A DNA stretch of 64,000 bases from Adineta ricciae. Its lineage: Eukaryota > Rotifera > Eurotatoria > Adinetida > Adinetidae. The stretch lies in NCBI GenBank assembly GCA_905250025.1, contig CAJNOJ010000043.1, forward strand, positions 248,001-312,000, read 5' to 3'. Below are positions 13,185 through 37,184 of this stretch, piece after piece. The position numbers and the translations under genes were made by a program. Below the pieces are notes generated by a model. It was not told the origin of the DNA. It ran no database searches and saw only the letters and a list, made by a program, of their open reading frames with translations. Each line of letters begins with the position of its first letter. Position 1 is the stretch's first letter.

Positions 13185-13449
13185 TGAATAAGTTCTGAGG
13201 CAGAAATCAGCTTCGGTAACTCTTTTGCATAAAGAGCTATAATTGAAGTTGTCGTTTTGTGCGATGCACGGCGGGAAAAATTAGGACCGCCAGCATACAA
13301 TCTTGGAGTCTATTGATTTTTCTATTTGCTGCAGCTTTTCAACACGTCAGGCATTCGACATAGATATTTCTTATTTTGCAGCGGGTACGCCCGCTAGTTT
13401 ATTATATAGCAAAGAATAGATCTACATCATAAGTCATATTTCATATTCA

Positions 13450-21006
<7,557 letters not shown>

Positions 21007-21343
21007 TCCTTTTATTCAATGATGAACAGATAGGTATTTTTCTTCGTTTTCATCAGTTGAACAAAGAACCGCTGCATCATTTCATGGATTACCTATCATC
21101 CAATAGTAATCAAGCGCTACTCTACAGAACGTTTTGTTTTATCGACAAAATCCGTCTTTATTGATTTGGACGTATCGCCCATGAATAACAAGCGTGTATG
21201 CAAAATCGGAAGAATAAAAATCCCAGATTTCTCATTGGCCAATCAGATGTTTCCAATCGAAACAATGAAAATTCTCATTTCACATAACAGTCACGTTAAC
21301 ATAACCTAGGCAAACATACGTATTCTTAAATAGGATTTCAATC
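21007..21343. promoter_or_regulatory. Shared POLE/HP1 divergent promoter region
   Basis: 337 bp separate the POLE and HP1 start codons on opposite strands, so both promoters must lie here or overlap the genes. I see no clear TATA box. Confidence 0.5.
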
Positions 21344-22008
21344 ATGGGTAAACATCAGGATAATTCTGACGACGAAGAATTAGACGAAGCAGAATTCATC
21401 GTTGAAAAGATTCTCGATCGAAAAGTGGTCAATGGAGAAGTCTATTATTTTCTCAAGTGGAAAGGCTTTGGCGATACTGAAAATACTTGGGTAAATCAAA
21501 GAGATTCTTTCGAAAGAAACGTTCTTGTTTGTCTTTAGGAACCTGAAATGAATCTAGATTGTCCAGAACTAATTGCTGACTATCACAAAAGATCAAAAAA
21601 ATCTTTAGAGTCCAGTGAATTATCTGATTCGAATAAACGCGCTCCTCAAGATGCAGCAACGAATGATGCAATGAAAAAAGTCAAGCGTGCCAACGACTTC
21701 GGCTATGGCAGAGGACTAGAAATTGAGAAAATTCTCGGAGCAACTGATGTTTACGGTGAATTGATGTTTCTGTAAGGATGAAATTTGGTTCTTTCGTCTA
21801 CGAAATATTCCTTCTCTAGAATTAAATGGCAAGCTACCGAAAAGCCTGAATTAGTTCCTGCTCGAATAGGTAAAATATCATTGGGACGTTGAGTTCATTC
21901 GATCGTTTGTTTTTAGCGAATGTTCGCAGTCCACAACAGGTCATTCATTTCTACGAAGATCGTTTGACTTGGGCAAATACAGACGAAGCTCCATCAGATA
22001 AACAATAA
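21344..22008 (+). CDS. CBX5: Heterochromatin protein 1 (chromobox)
   Basis: Binds methylated H3K9 and dimerises to compact chromatin. Four exons (21344-21490, 21539-21771, 21820-21869, 21917-22008) give 173 residues. The N-terminal acidic stretch ([10 protein letters not shown]) precedes the chromo domain at about residues 15-66 with [32 protein letters not shown] and [10 protein letters not shown]. The lysine/serine-rich hinge contains KKVKRAND. The chromo shadow domain at about 112-165 includes [39 protein letters not shown]. The first cage aromatic is Phe rather than the usual Tyr. The symbol marks the HP1 family; the specific human paralogue cannot be assigned. Confidence 0.95.
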
Positions 22009-22738
22009 TCATCTCGATTTAGTAGTACAAAGTGTTAGTGATATATGCATATGCAAATTTGGCTTTGTTTTATATAAGTAATTCGCTGAAAAATAGACTT
22101 CTACCTTTCAGAAAACCTGAACGAAGAACGATCAATGAAAAAGAGCAGGTTTTTTTTTCGTATATCCACCAATATGCGTGTGTATGTATATGTCAACGAG
22201 CATAAAAAATCGAACGTTGTTACTTTTTCTTGTATTTTGTAAGAAAATAAATGCGAACGTAATTCAAAATTGCTTCTCAGTGAAATTATTGATGATTATG
22301 CATCACATTCAAATCCCAGCAGTGAATTTTATTTGACTGACGTTCGCATAAGTCAATCACGATCAAGTTTGACTTTATTTACTCAATTATTGCCTAGTTC
22401 AAGTGACGCGTTACATAACATCTTTCATACTACAAACATCATTTGCTTGCAGAGTGACTCAATGACAGACATAGGCAAAAGTGACTTCAATTGACTTGAA
22501 GCGCTTGTTTCAAAGCGCCAGAATACCGAAATGGATTGTATGGTTTCTTTATGTCAATGTTGTCATCATTATCATTGCTGAAAATTACCGTTTATTTTTT
22601 TTTTTACACACACACACAAGTGATGATAAGAACGGAAATAGTGAAAATGAATAAGCTAAAAGTATGATCATATTCATGCGGTTGAGTAAAAACGGAAAAC
22701 AAATTGCACAACTTGAAAAACCTGATACACAAGAACAA
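22009..22738. other. Convergent spacer HP1/PLK1
   Basis: 3' flanks of two convergent genes. It contains AATAAA at 22246-22251, a poly-T tract followed by a short CA microsatellite near 22594-22618, and one arm (22655-22668) of a 14-bp inverted repeat whose other arm is in the PLK1 coding end. I see no gene. Confidence 0.5.
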
Positions 22739-25305
<2,567 letters not shown>

Positions 25306-26011
25306 TTCTTTTTATTTTCGAATTCGATGATTTCTTTCTTTTTTTAGCATATATTATTGACTTCTCAATTGAGAGAAAATATGTAAATGAAGTCAAATAA
25401 CAGGTATCAGACATTTGCAGATGTATCTCCTCGCGCGTATGTAAAAAGACCTCCAGACACGAGATCGAATGACAAAACGATTCACACTATCCTGCGAGCT
25501 TAGTCCGATACATGAAATCTCTCGCGAATATCAATAAAAAATAAATCTGACACCTGTGAATGTATAAGGTTATTGTTATACATACGCTCAATTTCAATGC
25601 AACCTACCAGCTCGAAGATTGGGCGGATCAAAATGAGAAAATGTTTGGAAATGAATAACCGTTTTCATTCATATGAAAAAATGCTATTGAGTTGTGTTTA
25701 TAGTGCGGAATTGTTTGATCGAGGCAAAAATACAGATGATTTTGTCCTGTAAGAAAACAGCAAGCTTTTATTCTATTCCTTTTGCTGAGGTCAACCGACA
25801 TTGAGATTCAACGTCATGCCTTGGTTGCTAAGAGAACGTAGAGTTCAGATTTTTTTAATGATTTCATGTTTTTTTGCACAAACGCATGTGAAAATTCATT
25901 CGTATGTTCTTTCGGCTCAATTTTAATTCTTCATTTTATTGCGCAACAGAAACAAACGATAGAGAGCGTTAAAATTAATTCATACACATTCTAGCCAATG
26001 ATATCCAACTT
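25306..26011. other. Divergent spacer PLK1/membrane-protein gene
   Basis: AT-rich; contains no ORF I can support. It should hold promoters for PLK1 (minus) and the gene starting near 26012 (plus). Confidence 0.45.
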
Positions 26012-26740
26012 ATGAGCAACCAACGTAAGTTGATTGAGCGTTGATGTCGTTCTTTTACTCAGCAAGAAAAGTACAAAGCGTTGTTACAAAGAATTCATCT
26101 CAATGGTAAAAGATATAGCAGTTTTTATGAATTACAAGTGGCATGGGGGTCAGAAGACCCTACTGACCACCTAACAGACATCTCTCTGACCATCTCATCT
26201 GATGAGTACGAGTTGATCGACTATGAACTGGTAGTTGTTTTCGCACTGCATAGAAAAGCATCATCTAATTTTGAAGGCTCCAATTTATTCATGTCTTTTA
26301 CAGCGCACAAAAAGGCGGGTATCGAAAAATTTCTGCCCATGTTCTTACAAGGCTGGTTGATTCTATTGACAAGTTGTTATTTAGTATGTCAAAATCGTCG
26401 CTATAAACATTCATACATCAAGAGAAACATCTTAGTATTCAACAATGACGATAGTCATCAGCACATACAGGAAACAACGAATGTCACAGTAAAGCAAAAC
26501 ACATTGGCGAAATTATTGACCAAACTACTTGTTATACTCGCAATCTGTGCCGGTTTTGCGTTACTGCTAGTTCTGATCATTACTGTGATCTATTTCTACG
26601 TTGCTTGCAGTCGTCCAGGACGGATTCATCGGCAACTTTCTATTGAATATCTTGACTCGACTGAGATGATCAATTACTCGGAAAGTCCAATCGCATCGCC
26701 AGGACACTTGACTGTCGAACAAAGAAAAGAGGTCTATTGA
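26012..26740 (+). CDS. Hypothetical membrane protein
   Basis: I do not recognise the family. A tiny first exon 26012-26024 (MSNQ) can join in phase to 26067-26740 across a 42-nt GTAAGT..AAG intron, giving 228 residues; the 5' junction is weak because a CAG lies four bases before the chosen AAG and would break the frame. The main exon is certain to be open from 26063. It has a possible hydrophobic stretch near residues 92-113 (FLPMFLQGWLILLTSCYLVC) and a strong membrane segment near 156-188 (LLVILAICAGFALLLVLIIT), with a polar, Ser-rich tail. One or two membrane passes are likely. It is convergent with the next gene, with 72 bp between stops. Confidence 0.5.
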
Positions 26741-26812
26741 TACGATGGGTTTCCTATATAAAATATTTATTTCGAGAAAGAATTAAAATGAATCAATTGT
26801 TTCTGTTTCCGT

Positions 26813-29800
26813 CTAAGAACTATCTTTTTCGTCTTTCAAATCAAACACGCCATGCACATTCTCTTTTGTACTCTCATAAAGTTGCTTGATTTTTTGCATT
26901 GGTGCAGGATCATAATCTTCACTTGAAGAATGGCTATCACTATCAGTTGATGCTGAGTCACTATCATCTGAATCTGATTCACTGTCAGACGAACTTGATT
27001 CACTACCTCCAGTAGCTGAACTTAGTGCATCAGTAATGCTAGATAATGTACTTGTTTCTGCTGCTGCTGCTGTTGTTGTCTGAAGATTTTCATTTGTTTC
27101 ATTGATTTCTTCGGTGAGCTCTTCAGTAGTTGTAGATTTTGTTGATAATAACGTTGTTGCTTCGTCTTCTTCAATCATTTCTAGAATGGACCGACTTGAC
27201 GGCGGTGGGGTAGTAGTAGTAGTAGTTGAGACGACTTCTGGTTTATGAGCAGGAGGGGGTGGTGGTGGAGTTGTCGTCGTGGGTAATTCGACAACGGGAG
27301 GAGATGTCGTCACGACAGTGCGTGGTCTTGTAGTGGTTGTTTCAGTTGGTGTGGGAGCAGCAGTTGTGGTGACTGGCGTGGAAGATGTTGTTGTTACAGG
27401 TGGTATGTGTTTCTGTTTAACTTTGACTTCTTGGCCAATGATTTGGTAGCGTTTTTTATTCTTTTTCTTTGATTCGACACCAACAAGTTTTTTCACGGGA
27501 AGTTCTTCTTCGTCGAAATGCTTGACTTGTTCATTGGAACTGCGTCGTGATGATGTTCGTGGGCGTGGACGAGAGGGTTTCTTTGGAGACTTGTCAACGA
27601 CAGGTGGTGGTGGCGGTGATGATTTTGATAAAGGTTTAACTGGCTCATCGATCTTCTCATCAATTGTCTCAAGTTTCCTTGGACGTGAATGAATGAATTG
27701 TTTTGCATTTTTCTCTTTCTTTGTTTGTAACTTTTTCGTCGATGGTGCTTGAGTGGTCTCTGGTGCTTTCGTTGCCGTTACAGTTTTCTTAGGATTTGCC
27801 TTGACATCATTCTCATCTTTCTCTTTACAAAACGATAATGGTACAGGTGATGGTAGAAGGCAAAGTGATTTTCGTGCGGTTGGAAGGAGACCAAAAAAGA
27901 CATAGCTTGATGTTCGACGAAAATATTCCATGAAGGGCGTTTCATCGATGTCATCAATATTGAGAATCTTTTCAATCGATTCTTCCACTTGTTTAATGAT
28001 TTTTTCTTTATCTTTTCGTTTTTTGCGACGTCTACCACTATCTGTATCCTGATCGATGTCTTTCAGTGCATCAAGTTTACGTCGGATGCGGTATCTAAAG
28101 ACAGAATGAAAATGAAGTGGTGATTTCGTTTGAAACTTCAACGAACCGATACTGCCAGCCAACTGATCGCTGTTCGGGCGTTAATTTCGCTAAGACAGGG
28201 TCAAGTCTTTCATGTGGCGGGAGTCGGTCCTGTTTCTGTGCTGCTGTTTTCGATGACTCGGCTGCTTCATACTTCTGTGCTTCTTTCATTTTAGATACGC
28301 GATATCGGTATTTCCATCCAACATTTTTACTTCCTTCTTTATTGCGTTCTTCAGGCGTAACAGTTGGACTCTTCTCCGTAGTTGTTGTGACTTTCTTCTC
28401 CCGTTTACCTCCACCGCCTAATGTTTCCCAATCAAATGGAATTCCAGTTTCTATCGAAAAGAAACCAGCGAGATTTGTCATGATCAGTCTCATTCGTTCA
28501 TCTTACCTGCTTGTTTTTGTTTCAAATCATCAAGTTTGCGACGAATACGATATCTATATGCCCAACCAACACGTTTACCCTCTTCGCCAATCTTTCTCAA
28601 TTCAGGATCGAGACTGTCATATTCCCATTCGACACATTCGTCGTCATTACCATGGCCTTTACCAGGGCCTTTCTGTTTTTGTGCCAAACGTGCCTTACGC
28701 TTTTCTTCTTCATCATCAACATAAACGCCACGTTCCTTAGCTTCATTCATTTTACTTATACGATATCGATAACGCCAGCCCACGTGTGGTTTATTTTCCT
28801 AGACAGCATCAAAACCGAATTTCTCATGTCGAATCAAACAAGTTTATCTTACATCGACTACTGGTGCTTCTTCAACTTCGGATGCGAATGGTTTATCAAG
28901 AACACGCTTTCGGCGTCCACTCAATTCTTGTGGTGTCTTACGTTTAATTGCTTGTAAACCTAATTTCAATCGTTCTTGATCTTCTCGAATGTTTTGACGC
29001 AAATAATCAACATAACGTGAGACTCGATAACGAAACTGCCAGCCGACACGTGGCTTGAATAAACCTTGATCGTATGAGCGGACAATTTCAACAGGATCTG
29101 TCAATTCTTCTAACGATTTCATTCGTCGACGTTCGCTCATCTTTTCCAGATCATGTTCATCATCACTATCATCGTTATCGACTTTTACAGGCGCGACCTT
29201 TTTCTCCACTTTCTTCGCCTTCTTTGACGACGATGCAGATGCTGTTAATAACTGACGTTTAGGAACGAAAGTTTCAGTGATCAAAACCGAGCTGACGATT
29301 TCTGGATTCGATCTAGCAAAAACACAAAGAACATAAAACGATACTTGTTTATATAGAGACGGATCTTTAGGGCAAACGCCTATGGTCCTCTCTCATGAAA
29401 AATAACGCACACTAAATGTCATGTTAAATGTAAGACATGTAACCGAAGATAGACGATAGATTCTGAGAAGACAAAAACAATCGTTCGCTAGCTTGTCTAT
29501 TACTTCTGATTGATAGATGAACTTACACGTCGTTGTCATTCGAATTGATTTCATTGAATGCAAGAAGTTTTCGTTTGGAGATTTTAGTGTCCGCTGATGA
29601 ACTTGTCTTTTTCTGATTTTGCTTCCATTTTGCATTTGTTAGTGCTCGATTGCCATAGCCCGAACGTCTCGTTTTTTTATCGGCTAAATATCGCGATATT
29701 CGATAACGATAATTCCATCCCACTTTCGGTTTATTATCATCGGAATTTGTCTTTTTCTCTTTTGATGATGTCGTACGTTTACTTGTTTTGGCAGACAATA

Positions 29801-31014
29801 ATCGTCGACTTGATAGATGAATACCAGATGATGAAAAAACATTCAAAGGTATCAGATCGACAGATTTCTGATTATCAAATTCCTCAATAGAAAGCAACTT
29901 TCGAGACTGACGATGTTGTTGTTCGTTGGTCGTTGTTGCTGTAACAAGAATTGGCTCGTCATCATGAGTATGGTTGTTTTCGAGAATATCATCGGATAAT
30001 TGAAACATGTTTTTGACGAAATGATAAGCACGGCCAACAACTGAGTTATTTTTCTCCTCGCTATCGTTGTCAAACGAATCGACTTCATCGGGTACTTCAG
30101 AGTGTTCTTCGACTGCCGGTGGTGCTTTCTCTCGTTTTGATTTGCCATTCGATGATAATGATGGAGGAGGAGATGTTGAAGGCGGTGGCGATGTTGATGA
30201 ATATGTAGATTGACGTTTCACCGGTGTTTCATCGGTACGAGATGAAATAGGTGGTTGCGAATCATTCGATCGTTTCTTCTTGTTTTTCTTCTCGTTCGAG
30301 TCCGAAGCTTTTGTCGTGGCCTTCGCCGGTTTCTCCTGTTTGGCCTTTTTCTTACTATCGGCGAGCAAAGATTTTGCTTTCTTAGCAACTTTCTTCTTTG
30401 CTTGACTTGTCGTGTTTTTCACTTTGGATACGATCGATTTTTGTTTCTTCGTTTTTTTTAGATCTTTAACTGGCACCAGGCCATTCTCCTGATTGAGATG
30501 AAGTAATGCTCGACATCGGTCACGTTCCTGGTCATCAACAGCTACTAAATCACTTGTTTTAGGAGCATGTTGTGATTCCGTCTTCGTTTTGACTGCTTTA
30601 GAGTTCGAAGATTGTTTCTTTTCAGATTGAAGTTTCTTCAATTTTGCTCGTTCTTCTTTCGTAAACAATTTTGCTTTAAGTAAATGACTATAAGAACGAA
30701 CTTTTTGTCCAAGTTCATTGGATGTTTGAGGTTGAATGTAAATAGTACGGCCGTGATGGGTGTCGGCTCGCGGATGGTTCGACGCTGAATGACTTTTTGA
30801 AGATGAAGAAATCGCTTCAGATTTCTTCTCTCCAAGAAAAGGAAATCCGTTTAAGAATAATAAGCGACGAGATGTTGGACATGAATTAGAAGTTAACTAA
30901 AAATCGCAATCGTAGTATGAAAGACAATAATGTCCAAATTCTTACTTCAGTTTGATTAGCTATTGACAGTAGTGTAAATAGAAAACATGTGAAGTAAAAT
31001 AGGGAAAGATTCAT
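26813..31014 (-). CDS. Large secreted protein with six VGWxYRYR repeats
   Basis: Six exons (30946-31014, 29527-30896, 28853-29312, 28507-28798, 28147-28450, 26813-28094) join in phase to 1258 residues. Residues 1-19 (MNLSLFYFTCFLFTLLSIA) are a clear signal peptide and no other membrane segment is seen, so the product should be secreted. The first 400 residues are Lys/Ser-rich. The motif VGWx(Y/F)RYR(I/V)xR/K recurs near residues 415, 569, 639, 710, 774 and 827. After it come Lys-rich sequence, a Thr/Pro-rich stretch (about 1000-1110) and an acidic Ser/Asp tail that ends in a short helical segment. I know no domain family with this motif. Composition suggests an extracellular matrix, cuticle/jaw or adhesive material, which is inference only. 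Exon joins that pass through motif copy 6 confirm the model. Confidence 0.8.
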
Positions 31015-32067
31015 GCTTATTTGAATAATAATTTATAATTCTACACACACAGACACGAATGTCTTTCCCTGTATAGATACGTAAAAAATTGTTGACTACT
31101 GCTGCTGTTTTGGGCGTTGATAACCGGTAATGATGATCGTATCGTTGATGGCTGTCTTTTATGACATCCAACCGTGCACGACGAATGATTGGCAATATAG
31201 AAGAGATATAGCTCTTCTATTATTCTCTATAGGTTTTTTTCTTCTCTTTATACTTGTATATTTTCTTAATCTCTTTGCAGTGTATTATCTCCGCCCGTAT
31301 GTTGTTGTTGTACGGTTAAAAGCAAGGATATGTATTATAAAATACAATAGATCAATGTATATATATAATAATAATTGAATATTCGCAGTCAGTGTCAATC
31401 AAGTAAGTCCACTAATGGAATACCTTGAAATAACAATAGGAGAAATCCTATTGTTCGTCCGTAAATAAATATTCGTGGAGAAAAAAAAAGTTTCTCCACT
31501 AGCGGTTTGTTGGATACGGAAACAAGAAAAAGAGAGGCAAAGATGAATTATGTTGTTGTATGATAAGAAACAAAGCTCATAGACACATCTTTGCCATTTT
31601 CTCCCTCCGTTTCTTTCTTTTCCTATTCTTTCGATCTAATTATCATTGATTCTATCGTCATATTGGATGGTCGAGAAAAGTCAACAGCAGTACTTCGAGA
31701 CCTTGGATAGCACTCGAACGAGAGAACAGCGCGATATTCTGTGGTTTCCCTTTTTCTTCTTCTTCTTCTTCTTTCACTAATGATAATGTATGTATCCCAA
31801 ATACCAACAAGAAAAACAACAGAAATTTCTATTTGCTCTTCTGATATCCGTCAACACTCAACATCAGAATAGATCAAATCTGTATGCTGCATGCAAAGAA
31901 AAACGAAGCAGACTCAATCAAGACAACAGGGCGAATACAAAGATCAACATCTTTGTTATTTATTCCGACGTATTCGAAGCACAAAAATATATATAGAAAG
32001 ATAACATCTTCAGCGTACATTTGCACGTAAATGTATAGTTCGATATGTATATGTCGATAGAAAATAT
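31015..32067. other. Spacer upstream of the VGWxYRYR gene
   Basis: About 1 kb between the start of the secreted-protein gene and the 3' end of katanin, both on the minus strand. It has CT-rich and TA-rich tracts (for example 31349-31373). Short ORFs at 31130-31378 and 31790-31996 lack coding character. It probably contains the promoter of the secreted-protein gene. Confidence 0.45.
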
Positions 32068-33972
<1,905 letters not shown>

Positions 33973-34326
33973 ATTCGTTTCGTCAAGAAAATGACATTCA
34001 GTTTTATAGACACGAATGATTAATCGACTACTTTCATCGCTGACTGTCTGTCGTCAAGACAGTTCAATAGTGAATGGTTGAGAAAGAGTACCAACGAATA
34101 AAAAACTTGCATATGTGAGGACATCTGGAGTGGAAGGGAAAGATGTTGGCTGATTGTTCTGTTTGCTTTCAAATTCTTTGAGATTTATTTTTATTTCTCA
34201 ATCAAGATCTCTATACAATATAATACAATGTGATCTTTCTTTTCGAGAAAAAAAGAGACTAGGACGTTAAAGAAAAGAGGGGGAAAATTATGTTTACAGA
34301 CAAGGAAACACATGAGAAAATGCCGT
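33973..34326. other. Spacer RBBP5/katanin
   Basis: 354 bp between the RBBP5 stop and the katanin start, same strand. I see no ORF or repeat of note. It should contain the katanin promoter or a trans-splice acceptor. Confidence 0.4.
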
Positions 34327-36171
34327 TTAATGCGGCAGAAAGTCTGTGTCATTATCTGTTGATAATCGATGTTGACCAGCCGAGGCTTTCTTTCCTTCGA
34401 TTCGTGCTGAACGCGCTCGTTGTCCTTTGGTTTCGACATTCGGTGCGACGGCTGTTGTACCACTACCATTCGTGGGCGTTAAACGCTTCGGATTATTCGC
34501 AACTGTTGCCACCGCTGCATCGATCGATTTAGGCAGAAGAACATTTTGTTGCTCAAGTTCATTCTGTTGTCCCTTTCGTCGTTGTCTTCCGTCACGTTTG
34601 ACATCTTGAGCAGGCACGAGAGGAGCATTACCAACTGTTCGTGCTTGTTTAGTTCCACCATAGTACGGATGTGTGTCATAAACAGGTGGAATTTGTAGTT
34701 GAATATCAAACTTCTGATCGGCATCAACGGAAGAACTTTGACTTACTACTGGATTCTTTGTTATTGCAGGCGTAACATCGCTTTCTGGATCTTCAATTTC
34801 GGGCGCTGATGGTAAATAAACAAGTTGATCGTTAATATCATCGTCGTCACTTGAAACTAACGCTTCAATACGTTGTTCAGTAACAACGTCTAATTCGATG
34901 TCGTCATCATTATTTTTCTTCACTGGACCATTTAATTCTAAGCGTTGTTTTTTATTTGGTGAATTTGCATAATCGGATCCATCTAAACTTCGATCTTCGT
35001 CTTTAATATCGAACTCTGACTCGCGTTCATGATATTCAACGTTTTCTTCTAATTCACGAAAATCCGGTGCGAATGCTGACCAGTTTTCGACTTGAGAATG
35101 TGACCATATTGATACTACACCACTCGATATACTGGCAATAATCGGTCGCACTGGATGCCAACATACGTCTGCTAACGTTTCACCCTTTGTTCCATGAAGA
35201 ATTTTGACTAGATTACCCGAAACAGTTTCCCAAATGTACAACGAATGTTGCCGCGATGACGCACCACATATATATTCTCCATCCCCTGACCAACAGCATT
35301 TTCGCCAGAGGGATTTATTAACTAAATCCTGCAATTTCTGTTTCGGTTCGAGATCACGAACATTGCCACATGTCAACATTTCTGTGTAATTGTAAATTCG
35401 AATGATACGATCGCTTGTGTTAATCAGACAGTATTGTCCTTTGAGAAAAAGCACAGAGATTTGATAGAATGTAAAGAGTTAATCTTACCACGACGAGGTA
35501 TTTCAATGTGTCTCAAAACAGTATTTGCATTCGTTCCAGTGGTGATTCGAAACGATGAAATTGTTTTTAGATCAGGAAATGTCTTCACTACAATTAATCC
35601 TCGATTGTTTCCGAGAATAATATGTTCACCTTTGCGATCGAATGTGGAAATAATATCGTTCGGTTCATCGTCAATCGTGACGATTGTATGCTTGCCAGTA
35701 TTATCAATTAGTACAGGACTGTGTTTCATTGGACAAATCAGTAAATAGGAGGAATTTCTCGGATGAAATTGGACTTTGAGAATAGACGATTGAATGCATG
35801 AAATGCGTGTTCGACAACGACCTGTCGATGTGTACCAGACACAAACTGTGTTATCCGTCGATGATGTTGCGATTAAATCGGACTTTTTCGACCATGATAT
35901 CGAATAGATGGGCGACCAATCTGCAGAGATTATTTTCGCGATACCACGCGTGAGAAAATCCCAAATAACAAGACGACCATCGGAACAACCGACAGCTAGC
36001 ATAGAACCTTGAAATGAAATGAATTAGAACAAATTTCTGAAAAGACGAAAACGAAGTATCATTACCGATTTTGTTAAAAGCACAGCATACAGCCATCGAT
36101 GCACAATCCAACGTGCCATCGAACTCTTCTGGATAATTTTGCTGAAATGTAGTTAGTAGTTCAATATTCAT
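34327..36171 (-). CDS. RBBP5: RBBP5, WD40 subunit of MLL/SET1 complexes
   Basis: Core WRAD subunit that supports H3K4 methylation. Three exons (36066-36171, 35489-36007, 34327-35438) give 578 residues (human 538). The N-terminus NIELLTTFQQNYPEEFDGTL matches the human start. WD40 strands include LLVIWDFLTRGIAKII-like (LVIWDFLTRGIAKII), ILKVQFHPR, RIIRIYNY, SGDGEYICGASSRQHSLYIW and WHPVRPIIASISSGVVSIW. The ENWSAFAPDF and ENVEYHERESEFDI segments that form the activation segment and ASH2L-binding motif are present. The C-terminal tail is Lys/Arg/Pro-rich and diverged, as in the family. The ATG at 36171 was chosen because it starts the conserved N-terminus. Confidence 0.96.
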
Positions 36172-36614
36172 TCTAACATTGACGATCTTCAATTGAATAC
36201 AAGAAGAAAAATCTTTTTTCTCTCTCTCTCTGTGCCTTAATCAAACCGACAAGTAGAGACAATCGATTTTAATTCTATTTGTCATTCGTTCGTGTAACAC
36301 ACCAATGTAAATCCTATTTTACAATACAGATGTCGCGTTGACTTTTACTCACGCACGTCAGTTTTCCATATGAAATCATTTCTACCGTTATGTAATCAAT
36401 AATTGCATCTTTCCGTAGGAGGCTACAGCATTTTTGTGGTTGCGTAAGCAACATTTGCCCATCTGTGTATATATATACGCTCCATGATTCAATTTTTCTC
36501 AAAACTTTTCCAAAGCGTGTCAACAACTACGAGTGATTGTATGTTTACACATAACGAGAAGTATTGCGTTGAATGACTTGATTTATTTCAGCATCTACTT
36601 CATCCGAGGACAAA
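36172..36614. promoter_or_regulatory. Divergent promoter region RBBP5/MsrB
   Basis: 443 bp between oppositely oriented starts. It includes a CT microsatellite-like tract near 36211-36230 and an acceptor-like TTTCAG at 36585-36590 shortly before the MsrB ATG, consistent with a spliced 5' UTR or trans-splicing. Confidence 0.45.
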
Positions 36615-37090
36615 ATGAATGCAAATCATCTTTCAGCAATGTCTCGTCATGTAACTCAAAATCATGGCACAGAACCAGCATTCTCGAGTCCATTAAATAG
36701 CAATAAAAAAACCGGCTCATACAATTGTATCGTATGCAATACTCCGGTCTTTAGGTATGCCGTAAATGTCAACACTTTATGTCCCTTACGCGCATTTAAT
36801 GTTTAGTTCAGAACATAAGTTTGATAGTGGCACTGGCTGGCCTAGTTTCTATAGACCAGCGAAAACAGAAAATATCGCATCGAAAACCGATTACGAAATT
36901 GGCTACCCTCGAACTGAAGTTCATTGTGCTAAAGTATGAAAGGGAAAACATTCTGAATGTTACAAAGTTCTTTTCACATCGATAATTTTAGTGTCAAGCA
37001 CATTTCGGTCACGTTTTCAATGATGGCCCACAGCCTACCGGTCTTCGTTACTGCATCAATGGTGCAGCACTTAATTTCGTCGCTAAATGA
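36615..37090 (+). CDS. MSRB: Methionine-R-sulfoxide reductase B
   Basis: Reduces methionine-R-sulfoxide in proteins. Three exons (36615-36754, 36807-36933, 36992-37090) give 121 residues. Visible: [11 protein letters not shown] near the N-terminus, the zinc CxxC pairs CIVC and [25 protein letters not shown] and the active-site region [13 protein letters not shown] with cysteine (not selenocysteine) as catalytic residue. No targeting peptide is evident from this start; an upstream exon cannot be excluded because the ATG follows a splice acceptor by 24 bases. Confidence 0.93.
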
Positions 37091-37184
37091 AGAAACAGAA
37101 CGAATTTCTTTTTGATTTCTTTAATTAAATAAATCAATTATTTATTTTCTCTTCGTACTGTTTTAATAGTACTGCATTGGATCA

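Larger units (their letters stand above)
12406..13398 (+). mobile_element. Helentron/Helitron-like non-autonomous element
   Basis: The left end is TATATATATAAAG followed by GAAAGTTTGTCTG and a CTGT tetranucleotide run (12430-12457), an arrangement typical of non-autonomous Helentron-type elements in invertebrates. The right end is GCGGGTACGCCCGCTAGT (13381-13398): a 5-bp stem GCGGG/CCCGC with a 4-base loop, followed directly by TAGT, as expected for a rolling-circle terminator. The interior has two full and one shortened copy of a roughly 130-145 bp GC-rich unit (around GAAGGCGGCCGAAGGCCGTC at 12642 and 12785 and a decayed copy at 12916), plus a GA microsatellite. No Rep/helicase ORF is present. 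The class assignment is from terminal structure only. Confidence 0.6.

Noticed and set aside
22270-22494. 74-codon plus ORF after HP1
   Set aside because: Falls in the HP1 3' region, no domain, codon pattern random.
31130-31378. Plus ORF with hydrophobic Phe/Leu stretch
   Set aside because: Comes from a TTT/CTT-rich tract; no splice or homology support.
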